The notes under the pieces: generated by a model
Databases searched by the model: none
Seen by the model: the letters and a program-made list of their open reading frames with translations, nothing else
What the model was told of the DNA's origin: nothing
Translations under genes and position numbers: made by a program
Assembly: GCF_009742705.1 (NCBI RefSeq)
Contig: NZ_WPCU01000004.1
Coordinates: 57,580 to 118,321, forward strand
Length of the DNA: 60,742 nucleotides
Reading direction: 5' to 3'
Source: Auraticoccus cholistanensis
GTDB lineage: Bacteria > Actinomycetota > Actinomycetes > Propionibacteriales > Propionibacteriaceae
Part shown: positions 16,810-24,609 of the stretch, piece after piece
Numbering within the stretch: position 1 is the stretch's first letter
How the letters are laid out: the number at the start of each line of letters is the position of its first letter

Positions 16810-19065
16810 TCATCCGCTGACGGCGAAGCTGGTGCTGGTGCTCGCGGTGGAGTCGCCGCCGACGTGCACGTCGAAGGTGGCGGCGTCGACCACCCAGTCC
16901 CGGGCGGCGGCGTTCCAGTAGCGCAGCTCGTCGGGACCGAGCGGGAACCGCAGGGTCCGCGACTCGCCGACGGCCAGGCCGACGCGCTCGAACCCCTTGA
17001 GCTCACGTACCGGGCGTGCCGCCGTGCCGGAGCGCTGGGATAGGTAGACCTGCACCACCTCCTCACCCGGGCGGGGACCGGTGTTGGTGACCGTGACCGT
17101 GACGGTGACGGTCTCGCCGCGCCGGAGGGTGTCGCGGTCCAGCGACAGGTCGCTGTACTCGAAGCGGCCGTAGGACAGCCCGTGCCCGAACGGGAACAGC
17201 GGGGTGCTGGCCTCGTCCCAGTACCGCCGGCCCTGGTTGGCCGGCTCGTGGGAGCGCGTGTGGCTGTAGACCATCGGGACCTGGCCGACGGTGCGGGGCC
17301 AGGTGAAGGGCAGCTTCCCACCGGGTGCGGCGTCGCCGAAGAGCAGGTCGGCGACGGCGGCACCGCCCTGCGTGCCGGGGTACCAGATGTCGAGGACGGC
17401 GGGCACGTGCTCGGCGGCCCAGCGCAGGTCGAGGGGACGTCCGTTCATCACCAGCAGCACCACCGGGGTGCCGGTGGCCACCACGGCCTGCAGCAGGGCC
17501 AGCTGGTCGCCGGGCAGCTCGAGGCTGGAGCGGGACGCGGCCTCGCCGATCATGTTCTGCCACTCGCCGAGCACGACGACGGCGACGTCGGCCTCCCGGG
17601 CCAGCGTGACGGCGCGGTCCAGCTCGGCGGCGTCGTCGAAGCCGGCCGGGTCGACCGGGGCGTTGTCCCCCCACATGTCGAACATCGACGGGAAGGTGCG
17701 CTGGGCGGGACGGATGCCGGGGGCGTAGGAGACCTCGGTGTGCTGGCCGGCCCGCTCCCGGATGCCCTGCAGCACCGTCACCGTCTCGGACGAGTCGTAG
17801 TCGAAGACCCAGGGGCCGAGGGTGTCGCGCGGTGAGTCGGCCAGCGGGCCGACCACCGCCAGCGAGGCCGGACGGTCGAGGGGGAGCAGGTCGCCCTCGT
17901 TGCGGAGCAGCACCGCCGCGCGGCGGGCGGCGGCGCGGGCGACGTCGCGGTGGGCCGGGTCGGCGAGGACCTCCCGGGCCCGCGCCTCGTCCACGTAGGG
18001 GTCGTCGAGCAGCCCCATCCGCACCTTGGCCGTCAGCACCCGCCGGACGGCCGCGTCCAGGGCCGCCTCGTCCACGAGCCCCTGCTCCACCGCCTCGGGC
18101 AGGTGGGTGTAGGCAGGGTCGGCGATGGCCATCTCCAGGTCCAGCCCGGCGGCGACCGCGCGGGCCGCGGCGTCGACCTGGTCGGCGGCGAAGCCGTGGG
18201 TGCGCAGGTTGTGCACCGCCTGGGCGTCGCTGACCACGAAACCCTCGAAGCCCCACTGCCGGCGCAGCACGTCCTCCAGCAGCCAGCGGTTGGCGGTCGC
18301 CGGGATGCCGTTGAGGGGCATGTAAGCGGTCATGATGTTGCCCGCACCGGCCGCGACGGCGGCCTCGAACGGCGGCAGGTAGACGTTCCACAGCTGGGCG
18401 TCGGAGAGGTCCACCTCGTCGTAGTCGCGGCCGCCGAGCGCGGCGCCGTAGCCGGCGAAGTGCTTGGGGCCGGCGATGATCCGATCCTGCTCGCCGAGCG
18501 ACGCGCCCTGGAAGCCGCGGACCTGGGCCGCGGCGACCGCGCTGCCGAGGTAGGGGTCCTCGCCGGCGCCCTCGACGATCCGGCCCCAGCGCGGGTCGCG
18601 GGCGATGTCGACCATCGGCGCGAAGGCCCAGTGGATGCCCACCGCGCGGGCCTCCCGGGCGGCCACCGCCTGCCCCTGCTCGACGGTCCGCAGGTCCCAC
18701 GAGGCGGCCATCGCGATCGGGACGGGGAAGATCGTGCGCAGGCCGTGGATGACGTCGAAGCCGAACAGCACCGGGATGCCGTGCCGGTTGCCCGCGACCG
18801 CCATCCGCTGCAGCCGGTTGACCTCGGCCGGGTCGGTGACGAACAGCAGCGAGCCGACGCGGCCCTGGCTCAGCTCGGCCTCGACCATGGCGGGCTGCCG
18901 GGCGAAGTCGGCGTTCAGCGTCTCCTCGATCTCCTCCGCCGGCGGCAGGTCGAAGTAGAAGAACTGGGTCAGCTGCCCCGCCTTCTCGGCCAGGGTCATG
19001 TCGGCCAGCAGGGCCTCCACCCGGCTGGCGACGCCGTCGTCGCTGGTGCTGGTCGGGTCGGTCAT
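16810..19065 (-). CDS. Glycoside hydrolase family 3 beta-glucosidase, BglX-like
   Basis: A 751-residue GH3 enzyme with the full three-domain layout. The N-terminal TIM-like barrel contains KHFAGYGAALGGRDYDEVDL and the nucleophile region FVVSDAQAV, where the Asp is the expected nucleophile. An alpha/beta sandwich domain follows (PLADSPRDTLGPW; VVLGEWQNMIGEAASRSSL). A C-terminal fibronectin-III-like domain ends with the typical VQVYLSQ strand. It should release glucose or related sugars from beta-linked oligosaccharides. No signal peptide is visible, so it probably acts on imported oligosaccharides. There is no transporter beside it, and the sugar importer at the window start is not adjacent. 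Confidence 0.93.
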   Translation of the reverse strand: MTDPTSTSDDGVASRVEALLADMTLAEKAGQLTQFFYFDLPPAEEIEETLNADFARQPAMVEAELSQGRVGSLLFVTDPAEVNRLQRMAVAGNRHGIPVLFGFDVIHGLRTIFPVPIAMAASWDLRTVEQGQAVAAREARAVGIHWAFAPMVDIARDPRWGRIVEGAGEDPYLGSAVAAAQVRGFQGASLGEQDRIIAGPKHFAGYGAALGGRDYDEVDLSDAQLWNVYLPPFEAAVAAGAGNIMTAYMPLNGIPATANRWLLEDVLRRQWGFEGFVVSDAQAVHNLRTHGFAADQVDAAARAVAAGLDLEMAIADPAYTHLPEAVEQGLVDEAALDAAVRRVLTAKVRMGLLDDPYVDEARAREVLADPAHRDVARAAARRAAVLLRNEGDLLPLDRPASLAVVGPLADSPRDTLGPWVFDYDSSETVTVLQGIRERAGQHTEVSYAPGIRPAQRTFPSMFDMWGDNAPVDPAGFDDAAELDRAVTLAREADVAVVVLGEWQNMIGEAASRSSLELPGDQLALLQAVVATGTPVVLLVMNGRPLDLRWAAEHVPAVLDIWYPGTQGGAAVADLLFGDAAPGGKLPFTWPRTVGQVPMVYSHTRSHEPANQGRRYWDEASTPLFPFGHGLSYGRFEYSDLSLDRDTLRRGETVTVTVTVTNTGPRPGEEVVQVYLSQRSGTAARPVRELKGFERVGLAVGESRTLRFPLGPDELRYWNAAARDWVVDAATFDVHVGGDSTASTSTSFAVSG

Positions 19066-19232
19066 GGCACTCCTCGTCGAGTGGTGGCGGCTGGTCGGTC
19101 GCGACGAGCGGAGGCTCCGGCTGTGTCGTCCCCGCCCACGGTGATCATCAGTGAAGCAGGGACCGGGCCCTCAGGGCGACGGGGCCGCCGCTGTGCTCAG
19201 GACGTGCCGCTCAGTCCACTCACCTCGCCGGC

Positions 19233-20075
19233 TCACCTCGCGGGCCGTCGCTGCTGCTGACGCCAGGTGCGACCGCGCTCGCGACCGAACCGGATCCTCG
19301 GGTCGTTCCGGTCGAGGTCGGCGACGACCGTCTGCACGCTGCCGTCGGGGCGGCCCTGCGCGAGCCAGCGGAAGCCGGCCGCGGCCACGCCCGACACCAT
19401 GTTGCCGGTCGCGGTGGAGGGGACGGCGAGGACCGTCCAGCCGTCGATCATCGTGGCGTGGGCCAGGGCACGCTGGTCGTCCTGGGCCTGTGCGGGCGGC
19501 TGGTCGGTGAAGGTCGAGATGACGACGGCGTCGACGTCCAGCTCCTCGTACTCGATCACCGCATCCGGCAGCAGCGCCTCGATGCAGAGCAGGAGGCCGA
19601 TCCGGAACCCGTCCACCTCCACCACGACCGGGTGCTGACCGGCGCGGTACAGGAACGAGGACTCGGTGCGGGAGAGGTAGCGCTTGTCGTAACGGGCGGC
19701 GAGCCCGCCCCGGTCGTCGACGACGAGGAGGCTGTTGGTGGGCCGGCCCACCTCCGCCACCCGCCACACCGACCCGACCACCACCCACAGCCGGAGCTCG
19801 GCCGCGAGGCGGCGGATGAGGGCGAGCTCCTCGTCGACCACCGACCACGGCATCCTGCTCCAGTCCGCCTCGGCCAGGCGGTCCGGGTCGGACGACATCC
19901 GACGCTTGCCCGGGTAGCTGGACAGGGCTCCCTCGGTGAAGACGGCGAGCCGCGCACCGGCCTCGCGCGCCTCGCGCATCACCGCCCGGATGGCTGCCCC
20001 GTTCCCCCGCACGACGGCCGCGTCCGGCACCTCGGACCCGATTCCCTGCCCGACCGCCACCCTGAGCACCGTCAC
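19233..20075 (-). CDS. Carbon-nitrogen hydrolase (nitrilase superfamily)
   Basis: A 280-residue nitrilase-fold amidohydrolase. The catalytic triad can be assigned: Glu in AVFTEGALSSYPG, Lys in ARYDKRYLSR and Cys in IGLLLCIEALLPD. It hydrolyses a non-peptide C-N bond of an unknown amide or nitrile in the cytoplasm. The frame is open to 20147, but I place the start at GTG 20073-20075, where homologues begin (VTVLRVAVGQ). A CATCCT -10-like box then lies exactly 6 nt upstream, fitting a leaderless start. The 24 extra upstream residues would be low-complexity. It is divergent from the APH-like kinase gene. Confidence 0.85.
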   Translation of the reverse strand: MTVLRVAVGQGIGSEVPDAAVVRGNGAAIRAVMREAREAGARLAVFTEGALSSYPGKRRMSSDPDRLAEADWSRMPWSVVDEELALIRRLAAELRLWVVVGSVWRVAEVGRPTNSLLVVDDRGGLAARYDKRYLSRTESSFLYRAGQHPVVVEVDGFRIGLLLCIEALLPDAVIEYEELDVDAVVISTFTDQPPAQAQDDQRALAHATMIDGWTVLAVPSTATGNMVSGVAAAGFRWLAQGRPDGSVQTVVADLDRNDPRIRFGRERGRTWRQQQRRPAR

Positions 20076-20191
20076 CCGACCAGGATGGTCGGTGACGGAG
20101 TCGTATCCGTGGTCCGCCACGACGGTGCCTGCGATCGGCCCGGCCACCGGCGGGGTGTGACCACGCCGATCGTGCGCCCTAGGTTGGCCGT

Positions 20192-21055
20192 ATGAGTCTG
20201 CCCCTGACGGAGATCCAGGAGCAGACCGGACTGGAGCTGAGGGTGGTCCGCCGTCTGCCTGGAGGTGAGCAGGGCGGGGCGCATCTCGTCGCGGCCCACG
20301 ACCAACCCCTCGTGCTCAAGCTGCAACCGGATGCGGCACGGGCCCGGCGGCTGCTCGCGGCGGCTCCGGTGGCCCGTCACGGGGTGGCCCGCGGGTGGCC
20401 GGGAGCTGAGTGGCTGCATGTCGGCACGCTCGCGGACGGAACGGCGTTCCTGCTGCAGGAGCTCGTGCCCGGCCGCCCGATCTCCCAGCTGGACGAGACG
20501 ACGGTGCGCGCCGTCGTGGACGCGAACTCCCGGCAGGCGGGGCTGGCCGTGGCGGGGGCGGAGGACGACTCCGCGCAGCTGGGGTCGGTGCTCTCCGGTC
20601 AGCACCCGTGGCGGGCCCTGGTGCAGGAGCGCACGCCGGCGGGTGCCGCTCTGGTGCGTCGTGGTGATGGTGTGGTGAGGCGCCTCGGACCCGTGGCGCT
20701 GCCCGTCACCGACCTCACCCACGGCGACTACAGCAGCTCCAACCTGATCCTGACCCCGGACGGCGCGGTGCGGTTCATCGACTTCGAGACGGTCGCCCGC
20801 GGCACCCGGGTCCGGGACCTGGCCGACCTCTACCGGCAGTGCTTCATCTACCCAGGCGCCTCCGCCGCAGCGGTGGAGACCCTGCGCGCGGAGGCCTGTG
20901 CCGTCGCAGGGCCGGCGGTGTTCGCCACCTGCGCCGTCGCCGTCAGCTACAACAACCTCGCCTGGTGGGCCGTCAACCGGTCCGTGACCCAGTTCGAGGG
21001 GGTGTGCGAGCGCGTCCACCTGCTGCTGGACGACCTCAGCTCCGGTTGGGCGTGA
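20192..21055 (+). CDS. Aminoglycoside phosphotransferase-fold kinase
   Basis: A 287-residue APH/choline-kinase-like protein. The Brenner motif is THGDYSSSNLIL with catalytic Asp and Asn, and the metal-binding motif FIDFETV follows, both about two-thirds along. The N-lobe has VLKLQPD with the likely ATP-binding lysine. Many such actinobacterial proteins are not resistance enzymes but kinases of small alcohols or macrolide-like compounds; the acceptor cannot be named here. ATG at 20192 lies 6 nt after a TAGGTT -10 box (20180-20185), implying a leaderless mRNA. The alpha/beta hydrolase gene lies 70 nt downstream with its own -10-like box. Confidence 0.85.
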   Translation: MSLPLTEIQEQTGLELRVVRRLPGGEQGGAHLVAAHDQPLVLKLQPDAARARRLLAAAPVARHGVARGWPGAEWLHVGTLADGTAFLLQELVPGRPISQLDETTVRAVVDANSRQAGLAVAGAEDDSAQLGSVLSGQHPWRALVQERTPAGAALVRRGDGVVRRLGPVALPVTDLTHGDYSSSNLILTPDGAVRFIDFETVARGTRVRDLADLYRQCFIYPGASAAAVETLRAEACAVAGPAVFATCAVAVSYNNLAWWAVNRSVTQFEGVCERVHLLLDDLSSGWA

Positions 21056-21125
21056 ACGAGGGTCAGCAGATCGGGCGCGGCACGAGCAGCCGTGCGCCCG
21101 CCGCAGAAGGCGCCAGACTGGTCGC

Positions 21126-21971
21126 ATGTCTGGACGGCTCACGAGCTTCACCTCCGACGGCCTCACCTTCGACGTCCGCGACGAGGGCCCGCTCGACGGC
21201 CCGGTCGTGATCGCCCTGCACGGTTTCCCGCAGACCTCCGCCAGCTGGTCCGGGGTCGTGCCACCCCTGGTCGCCGCCGGCTGCCGGGTGCTGGCGCCGG
21301 ACCAGCGCGGCTACTCACCCGGCGCCCGACCGGCCGACGTCGCCTCCTACGACCTGGCCCGGGTGGTGGCCGACGTGCTGGCCCTGGCCGACGCGGCCGG
21401 CGCGGACCGCTTCCACCTGGTGGGTCACGACTGGGGGGCCGCGGTCGGCTGGGCGCTCGCGGGCCGGCACGCCGACCGGGTGGCCACCCTCTGCGCGGTG
21501 TCCGTCCCGCACCCCGCGGCGTTGTCCCGCTCCTTCCTCGGCAGCCAGGCGCTGCGCTCCTGGTACGTGCTGGCCTTCCAGGTGCCCGGTCTGGCCGAGC
21601 GGGCGTTCCGGGCGCGTGGTGGTGCGGTCGTCCGGCGGATGCTGGCTCGCACCGGCATGCCGGAGCCGGAGGCGGCGGTGCGGCTGCTCGCCGACCCGGC
21701 CACGGCGACCGGGGCCGTCAACTGGTACCGGGCCCTCCGGGTACCCGGCCGGCTGCGCGCCGGCAGGATCCGGGTGCCCACCCTGTACGTGTGGAGCGAC
21801 CGAGACACCGCCCTCGGCCGGCGCGCGGCCGAGGGCACCGCCGCGTTCGTCGACGGCCCGTACCGGTTCGTGGTGCTGCCCGGCGTCTCGCACTGGGTGC
21901 CAGAGGAGCGACCTGACGAGCTGGCCGGTCTGCTGCTCGAGCACCTGGGCGCGCACCCGCTCGAGCGCTGA
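21126..21971 (+). CDS. Alpha/beta hydrolase, epoxide-hydrolase-like
   Basis: A 281-residue alpha/beta-hydrolase-fold enzyme. HGFPQTSASW carries the oxyanion-hole HGxP motif. The nucleophile elbow is GHDWGAA with Asp near residue 102, as in epoxide hydrolases and haloalkane dehalogenases rather than serine esterases. The distal acid lies in YVWSDRDTALG and the catalytic His in GVSHWVPEE. It probably opens an epoxide or cleaves a related ester; the substrate is unknown. A CAGACT box at 21114-21119 sits 6 nt before the ATG, again a leaderless arrangement. The next gene on the same strand starts 39 nt downstream with its own box. Confidence 0.88.
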   Translation: MSGRLTSFTSDGLTFDVRDEGPLDGPVVIALHGFPQTSASWSGVVPPLVAAGCRVLAPDQRGYSPGARPADVASYDLARVVADVLALADAAGADRFHLVGHDWGAAVGWALAGRHADRVATLCAVSVPHPAALSRSFLGSQALRSWYVLAFQVPGLAERAFRARGGAVVRRMLARTGMPEPEAAVRLLADPATATGAVNWYRALRVPGRLRAGRIRVPTLYVWSDRDTALGRRAAEGTAAFVDGPYRFVVLPGVSHWVPEERPDELAGLLLEHLGAHPLER

Positions 21972-22010
21972 GCAGGTCGTCGGGACCTCCTGCGCCGTAG
22001 GGTCGCCGCC

Positions 22011-23009
22011 GTGAGCAGCACGATCCCCGATCGGGGCGCCACCGCCTCGGGCCGTCCCGGCCTGTTCCGTCCCACCGTGTCCCGCGACGGCGAGGGCCGC
22101 GCGCCGCGGCGCGGCTCCGTGGTCCCTGTTCTGCCCGCCCCGCTCTACGTGCTGGCGGGCGTGGCCGGGTTCGCCCTCGGGCTGCTGCCCTGGCTGGTGA
22201 CCGGGCTGCGGCTCCCGCTGCAGAACCTGTGGGCGGTGGAGGTGCTGCCGGAGCAGATGCCGCGGGTGCTGCTGCCGTTCAGCCAGTACGCCCTGACGCT
22301 GATCCTCGGCCTGGTGGTCAGCGGGGCGGCGGCCGTCGGGCTCGTCGCCCGGCTCGGCCGCGGCGGACGTCCCCGGGTGGCGCTGCTGGCCGGCGTCGGC
22401 TGGTTCGTCGCCGCCGTCTTCGCGGCGGGCCAGACCGGCGAGACCGTCTCTCGCGGTCTCGCCGACGACCCGCGGGCCGACCTCTACCTGACGGCGCTGC
22501 TCGCCACCACGGGCGTGGCCATCGTGCTCGGGATGGTCGTGCTGGCCCTGATCGCCCTCGCCTCGCCGGCCGGGGCGTCCATCGGCGGCGCGTTTGGGGC
22601 GCTGGCCGCCGGGGTCTGGCTGGACGCCCTGGTCGTGCCCTTCGGCAGCATCGGGTCGGACTGGCAGACCACCCTGCTGGGCGGGGCCCGCTGGGTGCCG
22701 GCGGTGCTGGTCGGCGCGGTGCTGGCCTGGTGCGGGGTCCACGGCGTCGGTCGGGTGGTCGCCTGGGTGGTCGACCTGCTGCTGCTGTGGGTGGTGCCCG
22801 CGGGGCTGACCGCGGTGTCCTACGCCACCGGGTCACGGGTGCTGCTGGGGCAGCCGGCCGAGGCGGTGGCCGCCGGGCTGCAGGTGTTCGCCGCCGCGCT
22901 CACTCCCGCCGGCGTCTCGTGGCAGCTGGTCGTGGTGGCCCTCGTCGTCGGCCTCGCCGGCCTGCTGCTGCGCCGGCTCCGCGGGTCCAGCAGCCGAGCG
23001 GCCCACTGA
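22011..23009 (+). CDS. Polytopic membrane protein of unknown function
   Basis: A 332-residue integral membrane protein with about 45 polar residues followed by roughly eight hydrophobic segments (for example LAGVAGFALGLLPWLV). No catalytic or transporter motif was recognised. The composition, with Gly/Ala/Val/Leu-rich helices and short loops, resembles uncharacterised actinobacterial membrane proteins. GTG at 22011 is supported by a TAGGGT -10 box at 21998-22003, 7 nt upstream, indicating a leaderless transcript. The gene ends 182 nt before the small secreted protein gene. Function not assigned. Confidence 0.75.
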   Translation: MSSTIPDRGATASGRPGLFRPTVSRDGEGRAPRRGSVVPVLPAPLYVLAGVAGFALGLLPWLVTGLRLPLQNLWAVEVLPEQMPRVLLPFSQYALTLILGLVVSGAAAVGLVARLGRGGRPRVALLAGVGWFVAAVFAAGQTGETVSRGLADDPRADLYLTALLATTGVAIVLGMVVLALIALASPAGASIGGAFGALAAGVWLDALVVPFGSIGSDWQTTLLGGARWVPAVLVGAVLAWCGVHGVGRVVAWVVDLLLLWVVPAGLTAVSYATGSRVLLGQPAEAVAAGLQVFAAALTPAGVSWQLVVVALVVGLAGLLLRRLRGSSSRAAH

Positions 23010-23191
23010 CCGGGGCGGAGTGCCGGTGCACGGGCGGTCGGCGCGCAGCTGGGCCCCAGACACGCACGGTGTACCGCCTCGGGCCTGACCGTGACGACGG
23101 TCCCCGAGCAGCGGGAGGCTCTGTGAGCCCTCCGGGCGGAGGTCCCGGCTGCTAGCGTCGGGAGCGCCCACGCGACCTCCAAGGAGCTTCG

Positions 23192-23386
23192 ATGTCCCTC
23201 TCCCTGATCCTCCGCGCGGCCCTGGCTGCACTGGCCCTCGTGCTGATGACCACCGCGGTCAGCAACTGCGGCGCAGAGGCGCCCGTGCCAGGCCAGCAGC
23301 AGCCGGCCGAGGACGGGGACGAGGACGGCAGCAACCAGGGCGGTGACGACGAGGGAGACGAGGGTGACGAGGGTGACGACGACTGA
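23192..23386 (+). CDS. Small secreted protein with a highly acidic tail
   Basis: A 64-residue product: an N-terminal hydrophobic segment (LRAALAALALVLMTTAVS) of signal-peptide type, a Cys at residue 26, then a mature part that is almost entirely Asp/Glu/Gly/Gln and ends in GDEGDEGDDD. The Cys context (VSNC) is a poor lipobox because position -1 is Asn, so lipidation is uncertain. The start is well supported: AAGGAG at 23181-23186 with 5-nt spacing, and a TAGCGT -10 box at 23153-23158. The Asp-rich tail could bind cations or be an unstructured cell-surface tether. No family was recognised. Confidence 0.65.
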   Translation: MSLSLILRAALAALALVLMTTAVSNCGAEAPVPGQQQPAEDGDEDGSNQGGDDEGDEGDEGDDD

Positions 23387-23507
23387 TTGAGCCAGGCCTC
23401 GCGCACCGTCTGGCGCTCGACCGAGCCGCCGCACCGCCAGTGCTCGTGCCCCTCCCGGCACGGACGGGCGATCACGGGATGCCGATGAGGGACCACGCGC
23501 CTGCGCA

Positions 23508-23777
23508 TCAGAAGCCGACAGCTCCCGGGCTCACGGAACGGGCTCGCCGGCCCGGCCACTCCATGCCGGACGAGGCGATGGAGTCCAGGTAGCTGACCAC
23601 CACCGCCCACGGCGCTGTGCATGGGGCACCGGATGCACTGCTCGCTCGACGTCTCGACCGGATGGTCTCGGCCACGCCGGGATCGGTCAGGGTCTGCTCG
23701 AGGGCGGTGCCGGCGGAGGCGTCGCTGTAGGCCTTCTCCACCGGAGGTTCGCCCTCGGCTGGTCCGAACCCTTCCAC
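23508..23777 (-). pseudogene. Decayed isochorismatase-family cysteine hydrolase
   Basis: The minus-strand frame contains VEKAYSDASAGTALEQTLTD followed by PGVAET, which parallels the isochorismatase-fold pattern (K.Y.D.F..T.LE..L..LGV) including the family's catalytic lysine region. The expected next strand and catalytic Cys occur in another frame as SSEQCIRCPMHSAVGG, matching the family's T..C...T...A. So at least one frameshift interrupts the gene, and a further shift appears before LDSIASSGMEW. The N-terminal Asp region is missing. It is a broken gene; the remaining 370 nt around it hold nothing intact. Confidence 0.5.
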
Positions 23778-23826
23778 CCACTGCCACCCGGGCTGTCACG
23801 GGTCAGCCCATCATCGGCCGGACCCG

Positions 23827-24192
23827 TCAGGCGAGCTCATGCAGCTGTGAGGTCATCTCGCCGCCGGCGTCGCCGGTGTTCACCGTGCCTTTGGGTTCGA
23901 ACAGGAGGGCGTGCACCTCCGCGGTGGCTTTCGGACAGTGCTGGACGCCCTTCGGTACGACGAAGACGTCGTCGGGGCCGAGCGTGACATCACGATCGCG
24001 CAGCTGGATCGTCAGCTCTCCGCTGAGCACCATGAAGAGCTCATCGGTGTCGGGGTGGGTGTGCCACACGAACTCGCCCTGGATCTTGACCACCTTGACG
24101 TCGTAGTCGTTGACGCTCGCGAGGCGGTGTGGTTGCCAGTGCTCGGTGATCGTCGCCAGGGCATCGTCGATGTTCCTCACCTGAGAGCTCAT
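23827..24192 (-). CDS. Cupin-domain protein
   Basis: A 121-residue single-domain cupin. Motif 1 is visible as WHTHPDTDELFMVLSGEL, with two His and a Glu that can ligate a metal. Motif 2 follows as DVFVVPKGVQHCPKA with the third His. This is the usual small bicupin-half size for sugar-isomerase-like or regulatory cupins; the enzymatic role is unknown. The ATG at 24190-24192 begins MSSQVRNIDDAL, which fits homologue starts. It stands between two pseudogenes and appears to be the only intact gene of this patch. Confidence 0.85.
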   Translation of the reverse strand: MSSQVRNIDDALATITEHWQPHRLASVNDYDVKVVKIQGEFVWHTHPDTDELFMVLSGELTIQLRDRDVTLGPDDVFVVPKGVQHCPKATAEVHALLFEPKGTVNTGDAGGEMTSQLHELA

Positions 24193-24258
24193 GTGGGTTC
24201 CCTTCTGGTCGTCGGTGGTTCCTGTGCCAGCCAGCAGTGACGCTGCGCGGTGGCAGGG

Positions 24259-24576
24259 ATGACACAGTTCTACGTCGTCGGCGAGCCGGGAGAGCTGCCG
24301 CCACGACGACATCAGACGTGGGCGGGTCAGTGCACGGGCACGACCTCCTCCCATGGGCGGTGGTCCCCGGGGGCGGGCTGTTGCGGGCCAGCAGGCCGCT
24401 CACCAGGAGTCCCGGCCGTTGGCGTCCAGAAGCGCAACCCCCTCGCCTTCGGCAGCGGCATCCCGCTCTTCGGACATGCGCCGTACCGCCCGGTGCAGTT
24501 CGGGCACGAGCGCACCCGGGCGTTCAGCTCCGGCGTCGTCGTGCAGGAGTACCGGCGCTCGCGCATGGCAGCCTGA
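24259..24576 (+). pseudogene. Decayed dihydrofolate-reductase/RibD-fold protein
   Basis: The C-terminal portion, 24421-24576, reads NPLAFGSGIPLFGHAPYRPV then TRAFSSGVVVQEYRR and a stop. This matches the last two strands of RibD_C/DHFR-like oxidoreductases (PLV.G.GIPLF....L...R.F..GVV...Y). A frame starting MTQFYVV at 24259 resembles the first strand of the same family, but the 150 nt between encode Pro/Gly/Cys-rich sequence unlike the family. Most of the body has been deleted or scrambled. It is not expected to be functional. Confidence 0.4.
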
Positions 24577-24609
24577 TCATCTCGATCGAGCCGACTGCGG
24601 GTGGCGACG

